16,170 nt of DNA. It comes from Halomonas chromatireducens (lineage in GTDB: Bacteria; Pseudomonadota; Gammaproteobacteria; Pseudomonadales; Halomonadaceae). Numbering within the stretch: position 1 is the first letter of the stretch; every line of letters starts with the position of its first letter. The stretch lies in NCBI RefSeq assembly GCF_001545155.1, contig NZ_CP014226.1:1504374-1520543 (forward strand). The letters are read 5' to 3'. Under the pieces are notes generated by a model. The model ran no database searches. It saw only the letters and a list, made by a program, of their open reading frames with translations, and was not told the origin of the DNA. This document shows positions 1 through 7,937 of this stretch, piece by piece. Made by a program: the position numbers and the translations under genes.

Positions 1-59
1 CAGGTGGTGTTGCGCGAGAGCAGATCCACTTCGCCGGACTGCAGCGCGGTGAAGCGCTC
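1..59 (-). pseudogene. AapJ-like amino-acid ABC transporter substrate-binding protein fragment fused in frame to the RND pump
   Basis: The final codons of the pump reading frame translate as ERFTALQSGEVDLLSRNTT. From memory this is the signature stretch of the general L-amino-acid ABC transporter binding protein (AapJ/YhdW type: AKERFTALQSGEVD.LSRNTTWT). I do not know it in RND pumps at this position, where the porter domain should continue with a helix and the PVG motif. The join is in frame near positions 50-62. Only about 19 residues are visible, so this rests on motif recognition. It is either an assembly chimera at a contig end or a true recombination. Confidence 0.55.
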
Positions 60-965
60 GACGGCATTGCCCACTTCGACGATATTGGCTTCCGCCACTC
101 CCGCCACAGCCAGGGTGAAGGCCTGCTCGCCGTTATGGCGTATGACATGCCCCGGCACTTCAACCGGCTGCCGGTAGACGTTGGCGATATCGACCAGGGA
201 TATCTGCTCTGTGGTACCGGGCCGGCCAATGCGAATCGCCTCGATATTGGCCACGCTATCCACGCCGGCCCGGGCGACAATACGAACATGACCATCACCG
301 ATATGCATCGAGCCCGCGTCGGTGACCCGGTTCTCGGTCTGAATGGTGTTGATGACGTGATCGACCGGAATCCCCAGTGTGGTCAGGCGCTCGTTGGGAA
401 TCTCGATGTAGATCGTCTCTTCCCTTTCACCAGCGGTAGTGACCCTCGCCACATTGGGCACGGTCAGCACCTCGCGCTGAAGAAGGCGTGAGATATCCCG
501 GATCTCGTCGTGAGAGTAGCCCTCCGCGGTCACTGCATAGAAGATGCCATAGACCTCACCGAAGTCATCGTTGACCCGCGAGGCCGAGGCCCCCTCCGGC
601 AATGTGGCCTGGGCATCGTTGACCTTGCGCCGCAACTCATCCCAGATCTGCGGCAGCTCATGGCTACGATAGGTCGAGGCCACCTCCACCTCGATCTCGG
701 ACCGCCCCGGCATCGACAGTGACTCGATCACGTCGATCTGCTGTAGCTCCTGGATCGCCATCTCCAGGCGCTCGGTGACCTCCTCCTCGACTTCCTGGGC
801 AGTCGCGCCGGGGTACGGGGTAGTGATGATGGCATTGGGGATGGTGAACGAAGGGTCTTCGAGCTTACCCAGGCTATTGAAGCCCCAGATGCCTCCCAGC
901 AGGCAAATGGCGACGATCAGCCATGTATATAGCGGCCTCTCGATCGATGTCCTGGCGATATCCAT
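1..965 (-). CDS. RND efflux pump inner-membrane subunit, N-terminal part, cut by window edge and chimeric at its end
   Basis: This is the proton-driven inner-membrane pump (AcrB/MexF-like, ACR_tran family) that expels drugs or other hydrophobic compounds with a periplasmic adaptor and an outer-membrane channel. The visible 321 codons start MDIARTSIERPLYTW, followed by the first membrane helix (about residues 10-30). The porter-domain signatures KLEDPSFTIPNAIITTPYPGA and the VEEEVTERLE region follow. ATG at 965 is chosen because GGGAGCAGG precedes it closely and it lies 13 nt after the adaptor stop, so the two are co-transcribed. Family members have about 1000-1050 residues, so at most the first third is here. 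Up to about residue 303 the sequence reads as RND. The last 18-19 codons (about 1-59) do not, and instead match an amino-acid ABC substrate-binding protein. Substrate specificity cannot be read from this part. Confidence 0.85.
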   Translation of the reverse strand, partial: MDIARTSIERPLYTWLIVAICLLGGIWGFNSLGKLEDPSFTIPNAIITTPYPGATAQEVEEEVTERLEMAIQELQQIDVIESLSMPGRSEIEVEVASTYRSHELPQIWDELRRKVNDAQATLPEGASASRVNDDFGEVYGIFYAVTAEGYSHDEIRDISRLLQREVLTVPNVARVTTAGEREETIYIEIPNERLTTLGIPVDHVINTIQTENRVTDAGSMHIGDGHVRIVARAGVDSVANIEAIRIGRPGTTEQISLVDIANVYRQPVEVPGHVIRHNGEQAFTLAVAGVAEANIVEVGNAVERFTALQSGEVDLLSRNTT

Positions 966-978
966 ATCCTGCTCCCGG

Positions 979-2031
979 TCAAAGCGACTCTTCCATCGGT
1001 CGTACGCGCTCCCCCTCCTGCAGCAGGTGAGCACCCGCCGCAACGATGCGCTCCCCCGGCTGCAAGCCAGCCACTACCGGCACCGTCTCACCATGCACCT
1101 CACCCACCAGAACGCTACGCGGCTCGACCCGCCGATCGTCATCCCGGTAGATCCAGACCCGGAAATTGCCTTCACTGTCCTTGTCCAGAGCGGCAAGCGG
1201 AACCATCAACGCACCATGCTCGACGGCATCGGTCAGCGCCACCGTAACGGCTACCGTCATGCCCGGGAATGCAGGTACCGCGTCGTGATCGACGATGGCG
1301 AAGTCGACCTCGTAGGTCTGGGCAACCTCGTCGGGCTCCGTGACATGCTCGCGGTACGCCAGGCGAAATCGCTCATCGGGACGGGAAAGCAGTTCGCCCT
1401 CTACCTCGAAGCGCTCGGGATCGACCACGTAATGCATGAGCGACTCGGGCACATTAAACCGAACCCGCAGTTCGGTCACATCCTGCACACGCAAGATGGC
1501 GGTATTGGGCTGGACATTGCTGTGGTTCTCGATCAGGCGCCTTGTTACAAGCGCATCGAACGGGGCATTGATGGTTGTGTAGGAGAGATCCTGCCGTGCG
1601 CTGTCGCGCTGCACGGCGGCAAGCTCATAGGTAGTACGTATCTCATCGAAAGCGGATTGGGAGATGGACTGATTCTCGAGCAGTTGCCGGGTTCTCTCCA
1701 TTTCCCTACTGGCCAGTTGATATTCCGACTCTGCACGCCTTGCCGCCAGCTCATAATCGGCAGGATCAAGACGCGCGATCAACTCTCCCTCGGGTATCAC
1801 CTCGCCCTGGGTCGCAGGCAATTCAATCAGTTGCCCGCCCACACGAAACGACAGGTCCACCGTCCGCAGTGCCTCGACCCGGCCAACGAAACGTCGGCTT
1901 GGCAGATGGGTGTCTCCACTGACCTCGACAAGCTTGACGACGCGCGGGGCACGTTCCTCATCCCCCGGGGTGGATCGTTCTCCGCAGCCCACTAGCAGCA
2001 GTGTCACCAAGATCATTAACGCCGGCTTCAT
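979..2031 (-). CDS. RND efflux periplasmic adaptor (membrane fusion protein), lipoprotein type
   Basis: This 350-residue HlyD/AcrA-family adaptor links the RND pump encoded just downstream to an outer-membrane channel. The N-terminus is a lipoprotein signal, with hydrophobic residues 4-14 and lipobox LVGC (Cys16). It is followed by the beta-barrel/lipoyl half FVGRVEALRTVDLSFRVGG, a short alpha-hairpin (about residues 95-145, rich in Glu, Arg and Gln), then the second lipoyl half TTINAPFDALVTRR. The C-terminal membrane-proximal region includes VPLAALDKDSEGNFRVWIY. Length is normal for the shorter adaptors of adaptor-pump operons. ATG at 2031 has a strong ribosome site, GGGAGGTGG (2037-2044 on the plus strand). 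The gene leads the operon, with the pump ATG 13 nt past its stop. A TetR-type palindrome lies about 140 nt upstream. No outer-membrane channel gene or regulator gene is in the window. Confidence 0.92.
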   Translation of the reverse strand: MKPALMILVTLLLVGCGERSTPGDEERAPRVVKLVEVSGDTHLPSRRFVGRVEALRTVDLSFRVGGQLIELPATQGEVIPEGELIARLDPADYELAARRAESEYQLASREMERTRQLLENQSISQSAFDEIRTTYELAAVQRDSARQDLSYTTINAPFDALVTRRLIENHSNVQPNTAILRVQDVTELRVRFNVPESLMHYVVDPERFEVEGELLSRPDERFRLAYREHVTEPDEVAQTYEVDFAIVDHDAVPAFPGMTVAVTVALTDAVEHGALMVPLAALDKDSEGNFRVWIYRDDDRRVEPRSVLVGEVHGETVPVVAGLQPGERIVAAGAHLLQEGERVRPMEESL

Positions 2032-2148
2032 GTTTCCACCTCCCTGTAGTACCCCCGCCCTGCCTTACCGGCGCCCCGGCCTGTCGATATGCGCCCCAGC
2101 GGCAGACTAGACAACACAACATAGTTTAGAAAGTGGCCCTCCACGATC

Positions 2149-2176
2149 AGGGTAGCGCCTGGCACGGCACATTCAA
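2149..2176 (-). promoter_or_regulatory. Candidate sigma70 promoter of the efflux operon
   Basis: On the minus strand TTGAAT (2171-2176) and TACCCT (2149-2154) are separated by 16 nt. Both boxes are only partial consensus matches. The -35 box overlaps the CAAAC-N4-GTTTG palindrome, a good geometry for repression. Transcription would start about 110 nt upstream of the adaptor ATG. This is inference from spacing and position only. Confidence 0.3.
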
Positions 2177-2188
2177 ACACACGTTTGA
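2173..2188. promoter_or_regulatory. 16-bp palindrome TCAAAC-ACAC-GTTTGA, PsrA/TetR-type operator candidate
   Basis: The sequence TCAAACACACGTTTGA is a perfect 6-bp inverted repeat with a 4-nt spacer. It fits the published form of the Pseudomonas PsrA site, C/GAAAC-N2-4-GTTTG/C. PsrA is a TetR-family repressor that responds to long-chain fatty acids. The site lies between the small-lipoprotein terminator and the efflux adaptor, overlapping the best -35 candidate of the efflux operon. The palindrome is directly seen. The regulator identity is inference, and another TetR-family protein could be the reader. Confidence 0.5.
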
Positions 2189-2227
2189 TATTCGAGTCAC
2201 GTTCATGAAGTGTGCCGGCCGTAAATC

Positions 2228-2257
2228 AAAAAAGCCCGGTGCAGACGCACCGGGCTT
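2228..2257 (-). terminator. Rho-independent terminator of the small lipoprotein gene
   Basis: Perfect 11-bp arms AAGCCCGGTGC (2232-2242) and GCACCGGGCTT (2247-2257) enclose a 4-nt loop. Read on the minus strand the hairpin is followed by TTTTTTGATTT. It starts 27 nt after the stop codon of the lipoprotein gene and also insulates the efflux promoter from it. Confidence 0.92.
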
Positions 2258-2284
2258 GGCTGTAGCATCAGGCGTTGAGGACGC

Positions 2285-2557
2285 CTAGCGGCAAGGCACC
2301 ACTTTGCGCAGGGTGTCCTTGGCCCAAAGCACCTGGCCATCGGGCGTCTTGCCGTGCTCGTTCCAGCGTTCGGTAATCTCGACGCAGAAGGAGCCGGCAT
2401 TTTCCGTACGCACGTCCGGATTGGATGGGCGGTCACCGCCGATTCTCAAGAGATCGGGGTTGTCTGTTGTGTAACGTGGAGCAATGGTGGTGTTACTGGC
2501 ACAACCGGTGACGAAGAGAGCCACCAGCAGAATGGGCAAACAGCGGCGCAGCGGCAT
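2285..2557 (-). CDS. Small lipoprotein of unknown function
   Basis: This 90-residue product starts at MPLRRCLPILLVALFVTGC, a lipoprotein signal with lipobox VTGC. Cys19 is the predicted lipid-modified residue, and +2 Ala suggests outer-membrane sorting by the E. coli rule. The mature part is about 72 residues and polar, with two further cysteines (SFCVEITERW and the C-terminal VVPCR) that could form a disulfide. I do not recognise the family. The ATG at 2557 is preferred over an in-frame ATG at 2623, because the extra 22 residues would displace the signal peptide from the N-terminus and GAGGG precedes 2557. A promoter candidate lies about 50 nt upstream and a strong terminator follows, so it is a single-gene unit. 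Confidence 0.8.
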   Translation of the reverse strand: MPLRRCLPILLVALFVTGCASNTTIAPRYTTDNPDLLRIGGDRPSNPDVRTENAGSFCVEITERWNEHGKTPDGQVLWAKDTLRKVVPCR

Positions 2558-2590
2558 GTTCACAAACCCTCGGAAGTTACGATGATCGCT

Positions 2591-2607
2591 CCGGCAGATA
2601 TTGCCGG
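2591..2607. repeat. 6-bp inverted repeat CCGGCA-N5-TGCCGG at the lipoprotein promoter
   Basis: CCGGCAGATATTGCCGG is a perfect inverted repeat with a 5-nt centre. It sits just downstream of the candidate -10 box of the lipoprotein gene, at about the expected start of transcription. It could be an operator or a small hairpin in the leader. The repeat is directly seen and its role is not. Confidence 0.4.
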
Positions 2608-2613
2608 TAGCGC

Positions 2614-2643
2614 TAAATAGCATCGCTTTCTCACTGCAGTCAA
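2614..2643 (-). promoter_or_regulatory. Candidate sigma70 promoter of the small lipoprotein gene
   Basis: On the minus strand TTGACT (2638-2643) and TATTTA (2614-2619) are spaced by 18 nt. This gives a leader of about 50 nt before the ATG at 2557. The -35 box is near consensus and the -10 box matches in three positions. No stronger pair is visible in the 297-nt gap between this gene and the divergent phosphodiesterase gene. Confidence 0.4.
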
Positions 2644-2854
2644 TCTTTTTCGAACAGCGTTCGCAGGTATTGAGCTCACCCTGGCGACCCTCGCTAAGAA
2701 GGCCGTGTCCTGCCCATGGGTCGCATAGTCCGCCAAAGCTTCTACGCTAGTAAAGGTTCCCTTGGCTGTATCCACACCGCCATACGCTTGTCATGCGCGG
2801 CATTGACAGTGGAGGGTCCCCATACCGCTAACAAGGAAGCGAGCGAGACATACC

Positions 2855-4183
2855 ATGAACAAGAAACCCCTGGCCCCGCTGGGCAGTCTTACTGCTCTAC
2901 TCCTCTGCCTGATGCTTACGCTGACAGCCTACGCCGACAACCCCAATGCCCCCGAATGGGACGATGACCTTGTCGCAGCTGCCAAGAACGTGACGCTTGG
3001 TCCGCGCCCACTTTTCCTGGTCAATGACATGAGTGAAGAGACAAGCCGCGAACGGGAGCTAAAGTCGAGACTGATGCGCTGCGCTGCAGAAACCACCGAC
3101 TGGCAGCCTTCCGAACTGACCATTGCCCATCGTGGCGCCCCCCTCAAGTTTCCCGAGCACACCCTGGAATCCTATCTAGCCGGCGCCCAGGGCGGCGCCG
3201 GCATTATCGAGTGCGACGTCACCTTTACCGCCGACCACGAGCTGGTCTGTCGCCATGGCCAATGCGACCTGCACTACACCACCAATATCGTCGAGACCGA
3301 TCTCGTCGAGAAGTGCAGCGTTCCTCCCGAGTTCGACCCGGACAGCGGCGAGTTGACCAATGCCGCCGATATCCAGTGCTGCACCAGCGATATCACCCTG
3401 GCCGAATTCCGCACTCTTCAGGGCACCATGGAAGGCGCCAACCGGGAGGCTACCAGCATCGAGGAGTATCTTGACGGCAACCCCCGCTGGCGCTCGGATC
3501 TCTACGCCACCCGCGGCACCCTGATGAGCCACGCCGATACCATTGCGCTGTTCAAGGACCTGGGCGTGAAGATGACGCCGGAGCTCAAGGAGCCCAGCGT
3601 GGAGATGCCCTTCAAGGGCTTTTCTCAGGAAGACTATGCCCAGAAGATGATCGATGAGTACAAGGAGGCCGAGGTCCCCGCCAGTGACGTCTATGCCCAA
3701 TCCTTCCTGCTCGACGATGTGCTGTACTGGCTTGAGAATGAACCCGAATTCGGCGCACAGGCCTACTACCTGGACGGGCGCTACAACGACGACGACTTCG
3801 ACCACGCGGACCCGGACAGCTGGTCGCCCAACATGGAAGAGCTCGTCGAGATGGGCGTACACACCATCGCCCCGCCGACCTGGATGCTACTGGCTTCGAA
3901 CCCCGACTTCGGAGAAGACGATAGCCGGATCGTCCCTTCGGTCTATACCGAGCGTGCCAAGGAAGTGGGCCTCGAGCTGATGACCTGGACCCTGGAACGC
4001 TCTGGCCCCCTGGCAGCAGGCGGCCAGTGGTACCACAACACCACCGAGGATGTCATACGCCGCGAAGGCGACAAGCTGATCACTCTGGACGTGCTGGTTC
4101 AGGATGTGGGCATTAATGCCATCTTCACTGACTGGCCCGCCACAGTGGCGTTTTACGATAACTGCATGCGGCGTGACGACTGA
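2855..4183 (+). CDS. Exported glycerophosphodiester phosphodiesterase family protein
   Basis: Members of this family (GlpQ/UgpQ, GDPD TIM barrel) hydrolyse glycerophosphodiesters to glycerol-3-phosphate and an alcohol. The 442-residue protein has a Sec signal peptide, with a hydrophobic core at residues 9-24 and a likely cut after AYA27, so it acts in the periplasm or outside. Catalytic signatures are visible: IAHRGAP with His92 and Arg93, PEHT at 100-103, ECDV with Glu119 and Asp121, and RHG with His134. The C-terminal TDWPATV is the usual end of the barrel. At 442 residues it is longer than E. coli GlpQ (358). The mature part is strongly acidic, as in halophile exported proteins, and holds eight cysteines (76, 120, 132, 137, 154, 175, 176, 437), suggesting disulfides. 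No good ribosome site precedes the ATG: AAGGA is 17 nt away. TTGACA at 2803-2808 may be part of its promoter but has no convincing -10. Exact substrate is unknown. Confidence 0.88.
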   Translation: MNKKPLAPLGSLTALLLCLMLTLTAYADNPNAPEWDDDLVAAAKNVTLGPRPLFLVNDMSEETSRERELKSRLMRCAAETTDWQPSELTIAHRGAPLKFPEHTLESYLAGAQGGAGIIECDVTFTADHELVCRHGQCDLHYTTNIVETDLVEKCSVPPEFDPDSGELTNAADIQCCTSDITLAEFRTLQGTMEGANREATSIEEYLDGNPRWRSDLYATRGTLMSHADTIALFKDLGVKMTPELKEPSVEMPFKGFSQEDYAQKMIDEYKEAEVPASDVYAQSFLLDDVLYWLENEPEFGAQAYYLDGRYNDDDFDHADPDSWSPNMEELVEMGVHTIAPPTWMLLASNPDFGEDDSRIVPSVYTERAKEVGLELMTWTLERSGPLAAGGQWYHNTTEDVIRREGDKLITLDVLVQDVGINAIFTDWPATVAFYDNCMRRDD

Positions 4184-4194
4184 GTGGCGCAACA

Positions 4195-4222
4195 CCAGGG
4201 GCCGCACCGTAGCGGCCCCTGG
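4195..4222 (+). terminator. Strong hairpin after the phosphodiesterase gene
   Basis: CCAGGGGCCGC (4195-4205) pairs perfectly with GCGGCCCCTGG (4212-4222) around a 6-nt loop. It lies 12 nt after the stop. The downstream stretch is GGCTCT rather than a T run, so it may work weakly as an intrinsic terminator or protect the 3' end of the transcript. Confidence 0.6.
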
Positions 4223-4338
4223 GGCTCTGCATGCCAGATGTCGCCAACTGCCTAGCCGTTAATTGAACCAACGGACTGCAACCAGCCTGATTGACAAGGC
4301 ATCGCAGTTTGAAACCAACCGACGGCGGCCTATTTCAA

Positions 4339-5475
4339 ATGGCAGAATCCACACCCTCCCAACCCCCGGATCAGCAGTACTCTCCGAAGCCCAATATTCT
4401 CGAGCGCCGTGCAGCGGATTATCTGAAAAAACAGTACCCCAGGGTCCGCTATCCAACACAGGATTGCAGTAATGAAGAGCGGGCCGCGCTCAAGCGGGCA
4501 AACAGCCGAGCGATAACCTGGGCGGCTGTAGCGGGAGTCCTCTCGGGGGGCATCATCGGCGGCATGGAGTGGTTCATGCGCCAGGGCATGCTCGATGGCA
4601 TGGAAGACATGACCCTGATGGAGCAACTACCCTACTGGGCCGGCTTCTCCGTGGTCGCGGGCATAGTCAGCCTGGTGGAAATACTATTCCTCTACTGGAA
4701 CGCCTTGCGTGGCGTCGCCAAGACCAGCCAAGTCGCCGGCATCCCGCTACAGGACAGCGAACACGCACGACTGCTGCTGAGTGGCATGTCACGCGTGGCG
4801 CTAGAGCTTCCCAGCCCCAGGCACTGTATCTACGGCATCGACCCCTACGCCCAGATGGGCCGGTGGAAGCTGGCTGCCATCTCCGTCATGTACCGGATGA
4901 AGGTTGGGGTCAGCAGTTTCATCCTGCGCGTACTGCTGAGGCGTGTCTTCGGCCGCATGGCAATGCGCGGGTTGCTACCGCTGGCTACCGGGCCGCTCTA
5001 TGCCATCTGGAACGCCATCATCACCTGGCGCATCATGCGCAAGGCCAAGGTCCAGGCACTCGGGCCCTATACCATAGAAACCTTGATGCACCGCCTTGAA
5101 ACCGACCTCGATCAGCTAGGCGATACCGCGAGAGAAGTAATCCTACAAGGCATGGGCGAAATGATCATGCGCAACCAGGATGCCCACCCCAATCACATCT
5201 ATCTCCTCTCCCGACTGCTTGATGCCTTCGACGTCAGCGACAGGCAACTGGACATCGACTGGCCCAGCCATCAACGCCAACTCGGCAGGCTCAACGAGGT
5301 AGAGACACGCTGGGTTCTCGAGACTATGACCATCGCCACGGTGCTAAGCGGTAAATGGCGAGGCAGGCCCCGGCGCTTCTTGCAGGAAGTCCACGAGGCC
5401 AGCGGGGCTACGTTCGACGAAGAACGGATTAAGACAAGGCGCAAGCAAATGCTGGAGGGACGAAATGATTCCTAG
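4339..5475 (+). CDS. Conserved-looking membrane protein of unknown function
   Basis: I cannot assign this 378-residue protein with confidence. It has a soluble N-terminus (1-55), then hydrophobic segments at about 59-80 (AITWAAVAGVLSGGIIGG) and 100-122 (YWAGFSVVAGIVSLVEILFLYW). A third, weaker one lies at about 205-232 (MAMRGLLPLATGPLYAIW). The C-terminus (about 240-378) is soluble and charged. The pattern is faintly like the family NCBI names LBF_2804, but that is from memory only. ATG at 4339 is preferred over an in-frame TTG at 4291 because the extra 16 residues look like non-coding sequence. Neither start has a clear ribosome site. It stands alone, downstream of a strong hairpin and converging on polB with 68 nt between the stops. 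GC and codon use match the neighbours. Confidence 0.8.
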   Translation: MAESTPSQPPDQQYSPKPNILERRAADYLKKQYPRVRYPTQDCSNEERAALKRANSRAITWAAVAGVLSGGIIGGMEWFMRQGMLDGMEDMTLMEQLPYWAGFSVVAGIVSLVEILFLYWNALRGVAKTSQVAGIPLQDSEHARLLLSGMSRVALELPSPRHCIYGIDPYAQMGRWKLAAISVMYRMKVGVSSFILRVLLRRVFGRMAMRGLLPLATGPLYAIWNAIITWRIMRKAKVQALGPYTIETLMHRLETDLDQLGDTAREVILQGMGEMIMRNQDAHPNHIYLLSRLLDAFDVSDRQLDIDWPSHQRQLGRLNEVETRWVLETMTIATVLSGKWRGRPRRFLQEVHEASGATFDEERIKTRRKQMLEGRNDS

Positions 5476-5543
5476 GCTGCACTAGTGCGAGCTAGGGGCC
5501 AGCCAGAAGGCAACACCGCCAACGAACAGTGGCGCGGTCAGTG

Positions 5544-7937
5544 TCAGAACAACCCCAGCTGTTGGTCGACCAGGCTGGAGAAATCATCGCCAATGAAAGG
5601 CAGGATGGCATCGGCTACCGGCTGCAGCTGCCGGCTCAGGTAGTGATGGTAGTCAATAGGTGATCGCCGTGTTTCCAGTGGCTCAGGACCCGCCATGGTC
5701 ATCACATAGCGGATCCAGCCGCCGTTCTGGTATTGCCTGGGCCGGCCCAGCTGCTGATTGTATTCGTCGGCCAGCCGCGCCGCACGCACATGGGGCGGCA
5801 CGTTGCGACGATAGTCGTCGAGCCTGCGTCGCAGCCGCTTGCGATAGACCAACCGCTCATCGAACTCACCGGCCAGCGTGCGCCGAACGTAGTCCCTCAC
5901 GAACTCGCGGTGCGGCTGGAGGGTGAAAACCAGACGATACAGTTCCTGCTGGAAGACCTTGGCCAGTGGAGACCAGTCCGCGCGCACTGCCTCGAGACCC
6001 TTGAAGACGATGCTCTCGTCGCCATCCTCTCCGCGCACCAGTCCGGCATAGCGCTTCTTGCTGCCCTGTTCGGCACCGCGGATGGTGGGCATGAGGAAGC
6101 GGCAGTAGTGGGTTTCGAACTGCAATTCCAGTCTACTTTCCAGAGCCAGGGTCGATGCCAGGTGTTCGTTCCACCAGCGATTGACGCTCGCAGCGAGATC
6201 ACGCCCGATGGCGCCGGCCTCCGCCTCGCTTCTTTGGCCGCCGAGCGAGACGAAGGTCGAGTCGGTGTCACCGTAGATAACGGTATATCCCTTCTCTTCG
6301 ATGAGCTCCCGCGTCCGATGCATGATGGCGTGGCCGCGCAGGGTAATCGACGAGGCGAGCCGTGGATCGAAGAAACGACAACCCCGGGAACCCAATACAC
6401 CATAGAAGGCGTTCATGATGATCTTCAACGCCTGGGACAGGGGCGCGTTGCAGTCGCGCTTGGCCGCCTCTCGGCCCTGCCACACCCGCTCGACGATACC
6501 GGGCAGGGCGTGCTGTGTGCGTGAAAAACGGGCCCCTCGGAAGCCGGGTACGCTATCCTCCTCCGGCTCACCAAGGCCCTCCACCAGCCCTACCGGGTCG
6601 ATCAGGAAGGTGCGGATGATCGAGGGATATAGGCTCTTGAAATCCAGTACCAGCACCGAGTCGTAGAGCCCGGGCCGTGAGTCCATCACGAAACCGCCGG
6701 GGCTCTCCTCGCTCACTCCCACGCCATGGCGTGGCGCAAGATTGGGGGCGACGTAGCCAAGCCGATGCATGCGCGGCAGGTAGAGGTGCGAGAATGCCGC
6801 CACCGAGCCGCCGCTCCGGTCGGCGGGCAGGCCGGTAACGGCGGCCCGCTCGAGCAGGAAATCGATCAGCTCGGTCTTGGCAAAGATGCGCGTGACCAGC
6901 TCGCAATCCTTGAGGTTATAACGGGCAAGCCGGGGCTTGTCCTCGGCGAACATGCGGTTGATCTCATCCATGCGCTGGTAGGGGCTGTCGATGGCCTTGC
7001 CCTCGCCCAACAGCTCCTGGGCAACATGCTCCAGGCTGAACGAAGCGAAACGCCATGTTGCCTGGCGCAGCATCTCGATACCGTCGATGATCAGCCGCCC
7101 AGCGGCCGAGGCGAAAAAGTGGTTGGCGTTGCTACCGTGGGCGCGCCACTCCATGGGCTCGCCGCCACGGCCCAGCAACAGCGGCACGCCGAGCTGCTCA
7201 GCATGGCGCTGCAGGATTCGCAGATCGAACTGCACCAGGTTCCAGCCAATGATCGCATCCGGGTCGTGCCGTGCGATCCATTCATTCAATCGGACTAGCA
7301 GCGCCTTGCGGTCATCACAGTAGAGTAGGGAAAAGTCCCGGGACTCGGGCGCATCGCCCGACTCAGCCTGCCCCCCATTCGCCGGCCCCAGCATGAAGAC
7401 CTGGCGCTGACCGCAGCCCTCAAGGGCAATGGAGTAGAGATCACCCCGCTCGCTGGTCTCGATGTCCAAGGACGCCAGCCTGAGCCGTGGCCGGTACTCA
7501 GGCGCCGGCTTGAGCTGGGTCTTGATCAATGCACTCCGGGAAGTCTCTTGGTCCGCGAACCATACTGGAGCGGTGATATAGCGCTCCATCAAGTAGCGCT
7601 CAGGTGGACGAACATCCGCCTCGAAGACATCGATACCGGCCTCGCGCAGCCGTTTCTCCAGGTTCATCAGCTGTCGATACTGGCGGCAGTAGAGCCCCAG
7701 CACCGGGCGCTGCTGGAAATCACGCAGCTTGAGCGGGCGCAGCTCGACGTCCCGTTCGCCATGCAGCAGGACTTCCGCCTGAACGCGCTGCTCGACGGGA
7801 ATGAAGGCCACCGAAGGCTGCGCCGGGAGACGCACATGGCACGGGCCAGCATCGGTCGCCAGCCAGAAGGTAACTTCGGTACCTGCGTGTGTATCCCGCC
7901 AATGGCGGGTCAACACGAAACCCTGCTGTCGCTCCAC
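5544..7937 (-). CDS. polB: DNA polymerase II (family B)
   Basis: This is a family B DNA polymerase with proofreading, used in replication restart and translesion synthesis. The 797 residues (E. coli: 783) cover the whole family. The N-terminus [11 protein letters not shown] matches the E. coli protein closely. Exo I is SLDIET (Asp158, Glu160), Exo [12 protein letters not shown] (Asp238) and Exo III YNLKD (Tyr340, Asp344). Polymerase motif A is [11 protein letters not shown] (Asp432), motif B is KIIMNAFYG (505-513) and motif C is YGDTDS (Asp557, Asp559), followed by KKRYAGL (627-633). It ends in QLGLF, the sliding-clamp binding tail. All catalytic residues are present. The start is GTG at 7937, supported by AGAGGT a few nt upstream and by the E. 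coli N-terminus. In E. coli this gene is SOS-induced. I see no CTGT-N8-ACAG LexA box in the upstream 200 nt. It is monocistronic here. Confidence 0.97.
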   Translation of the reverse strand: MERQQGFVLTRHWRDTHAGTEVTFWLATDAGPCHVRLPAQPSVAFIPVEQRVQAEVLLHGERDVELRPLKLRDFQQRPVLGLYCRQYRQLMNLEKRLREAGIDVFEADVRPPERYLMERYITAPVWFADQETSRSALIKTQLKPAPEYRPRLRLASLDIETSERGDLYSIALEGCGQRQVFMLGPANGGQAESGDAPESRDFSLLYCDDRKALLVRLNEWIARHDPDAIIGWNLVQFDLRILQRHAEQLGVPLLLGRGGEPMEWRAHGSNANHFFASAAGRLIIDGIEMLRQATWRFASFSLEHVAQELLGEGKAIDSPYQRMDEINRMFAEDKPRLARYNLKDCELVTRIFAKTELIDFLLERAAVTGLPADRSGGSVAAFSHLYLPRMHRLGYVAPNLAPRHGVGVSEESPGGFVMDSRPGLYDSVLVLDFKSLYPSIIRTFLIDPVGLVEGLGEPEEDSVPGFRGARFSRTQHALPGIVERVWQGREAAKRDCNAPLSQALKIIMNAFYGVLGSRGCRFFDPRLASSITLRGHAIMHRTRELIEEKGYTVIYGDTDSTFVSLGGQRSEAEAGAIGRDLAASVNRWWNEHLASTLALESRLELQFETHYCRFLMPTIRGAEQGSKKRYAGLVRGEDGDESIVFKGLEAVRADWSPLAKVFQQELYRLVFTLQPHREFVRDYVRRTLAGEFDERLVYRKRLRRRLDDYRRNVPPHVRAARLADEYNQQLGRPRQYQNGGWIRYVMTMAGPEPLETRRSPIDYHHYLSRQLQPVADAILPFIGDDFSSLVDQQLGLF

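Noticed and set aside
775..1995. 406-codon plus-strand frame over the efflux adaptor and pump start
   Set aside because: Shadow of the minus-strand adaptor, whose lipobox and lipoyl motifs are clear; the plus-strand product is rich in His, Arg and Gln without a domain.
2560..2775. 71-codon minus-strand frame just upstream of the lipoprotein gene
   Set aside because: Overlaps the candidate promoter and leader hairpin, resembles no known protein, and has no ribosome site I can see.
3176..3862. 228-codon minus-strand frame inside the phosphodiesterase gene
   Set aside because: Antisense to a gene with intact GDPD motifs and a signal peptide.
5733..6524. 263-codon plus-strand frame inside polB
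   Set aside because: Lies opposite the polymerase motifs B and C; antisense artefact of GC-rich codons.
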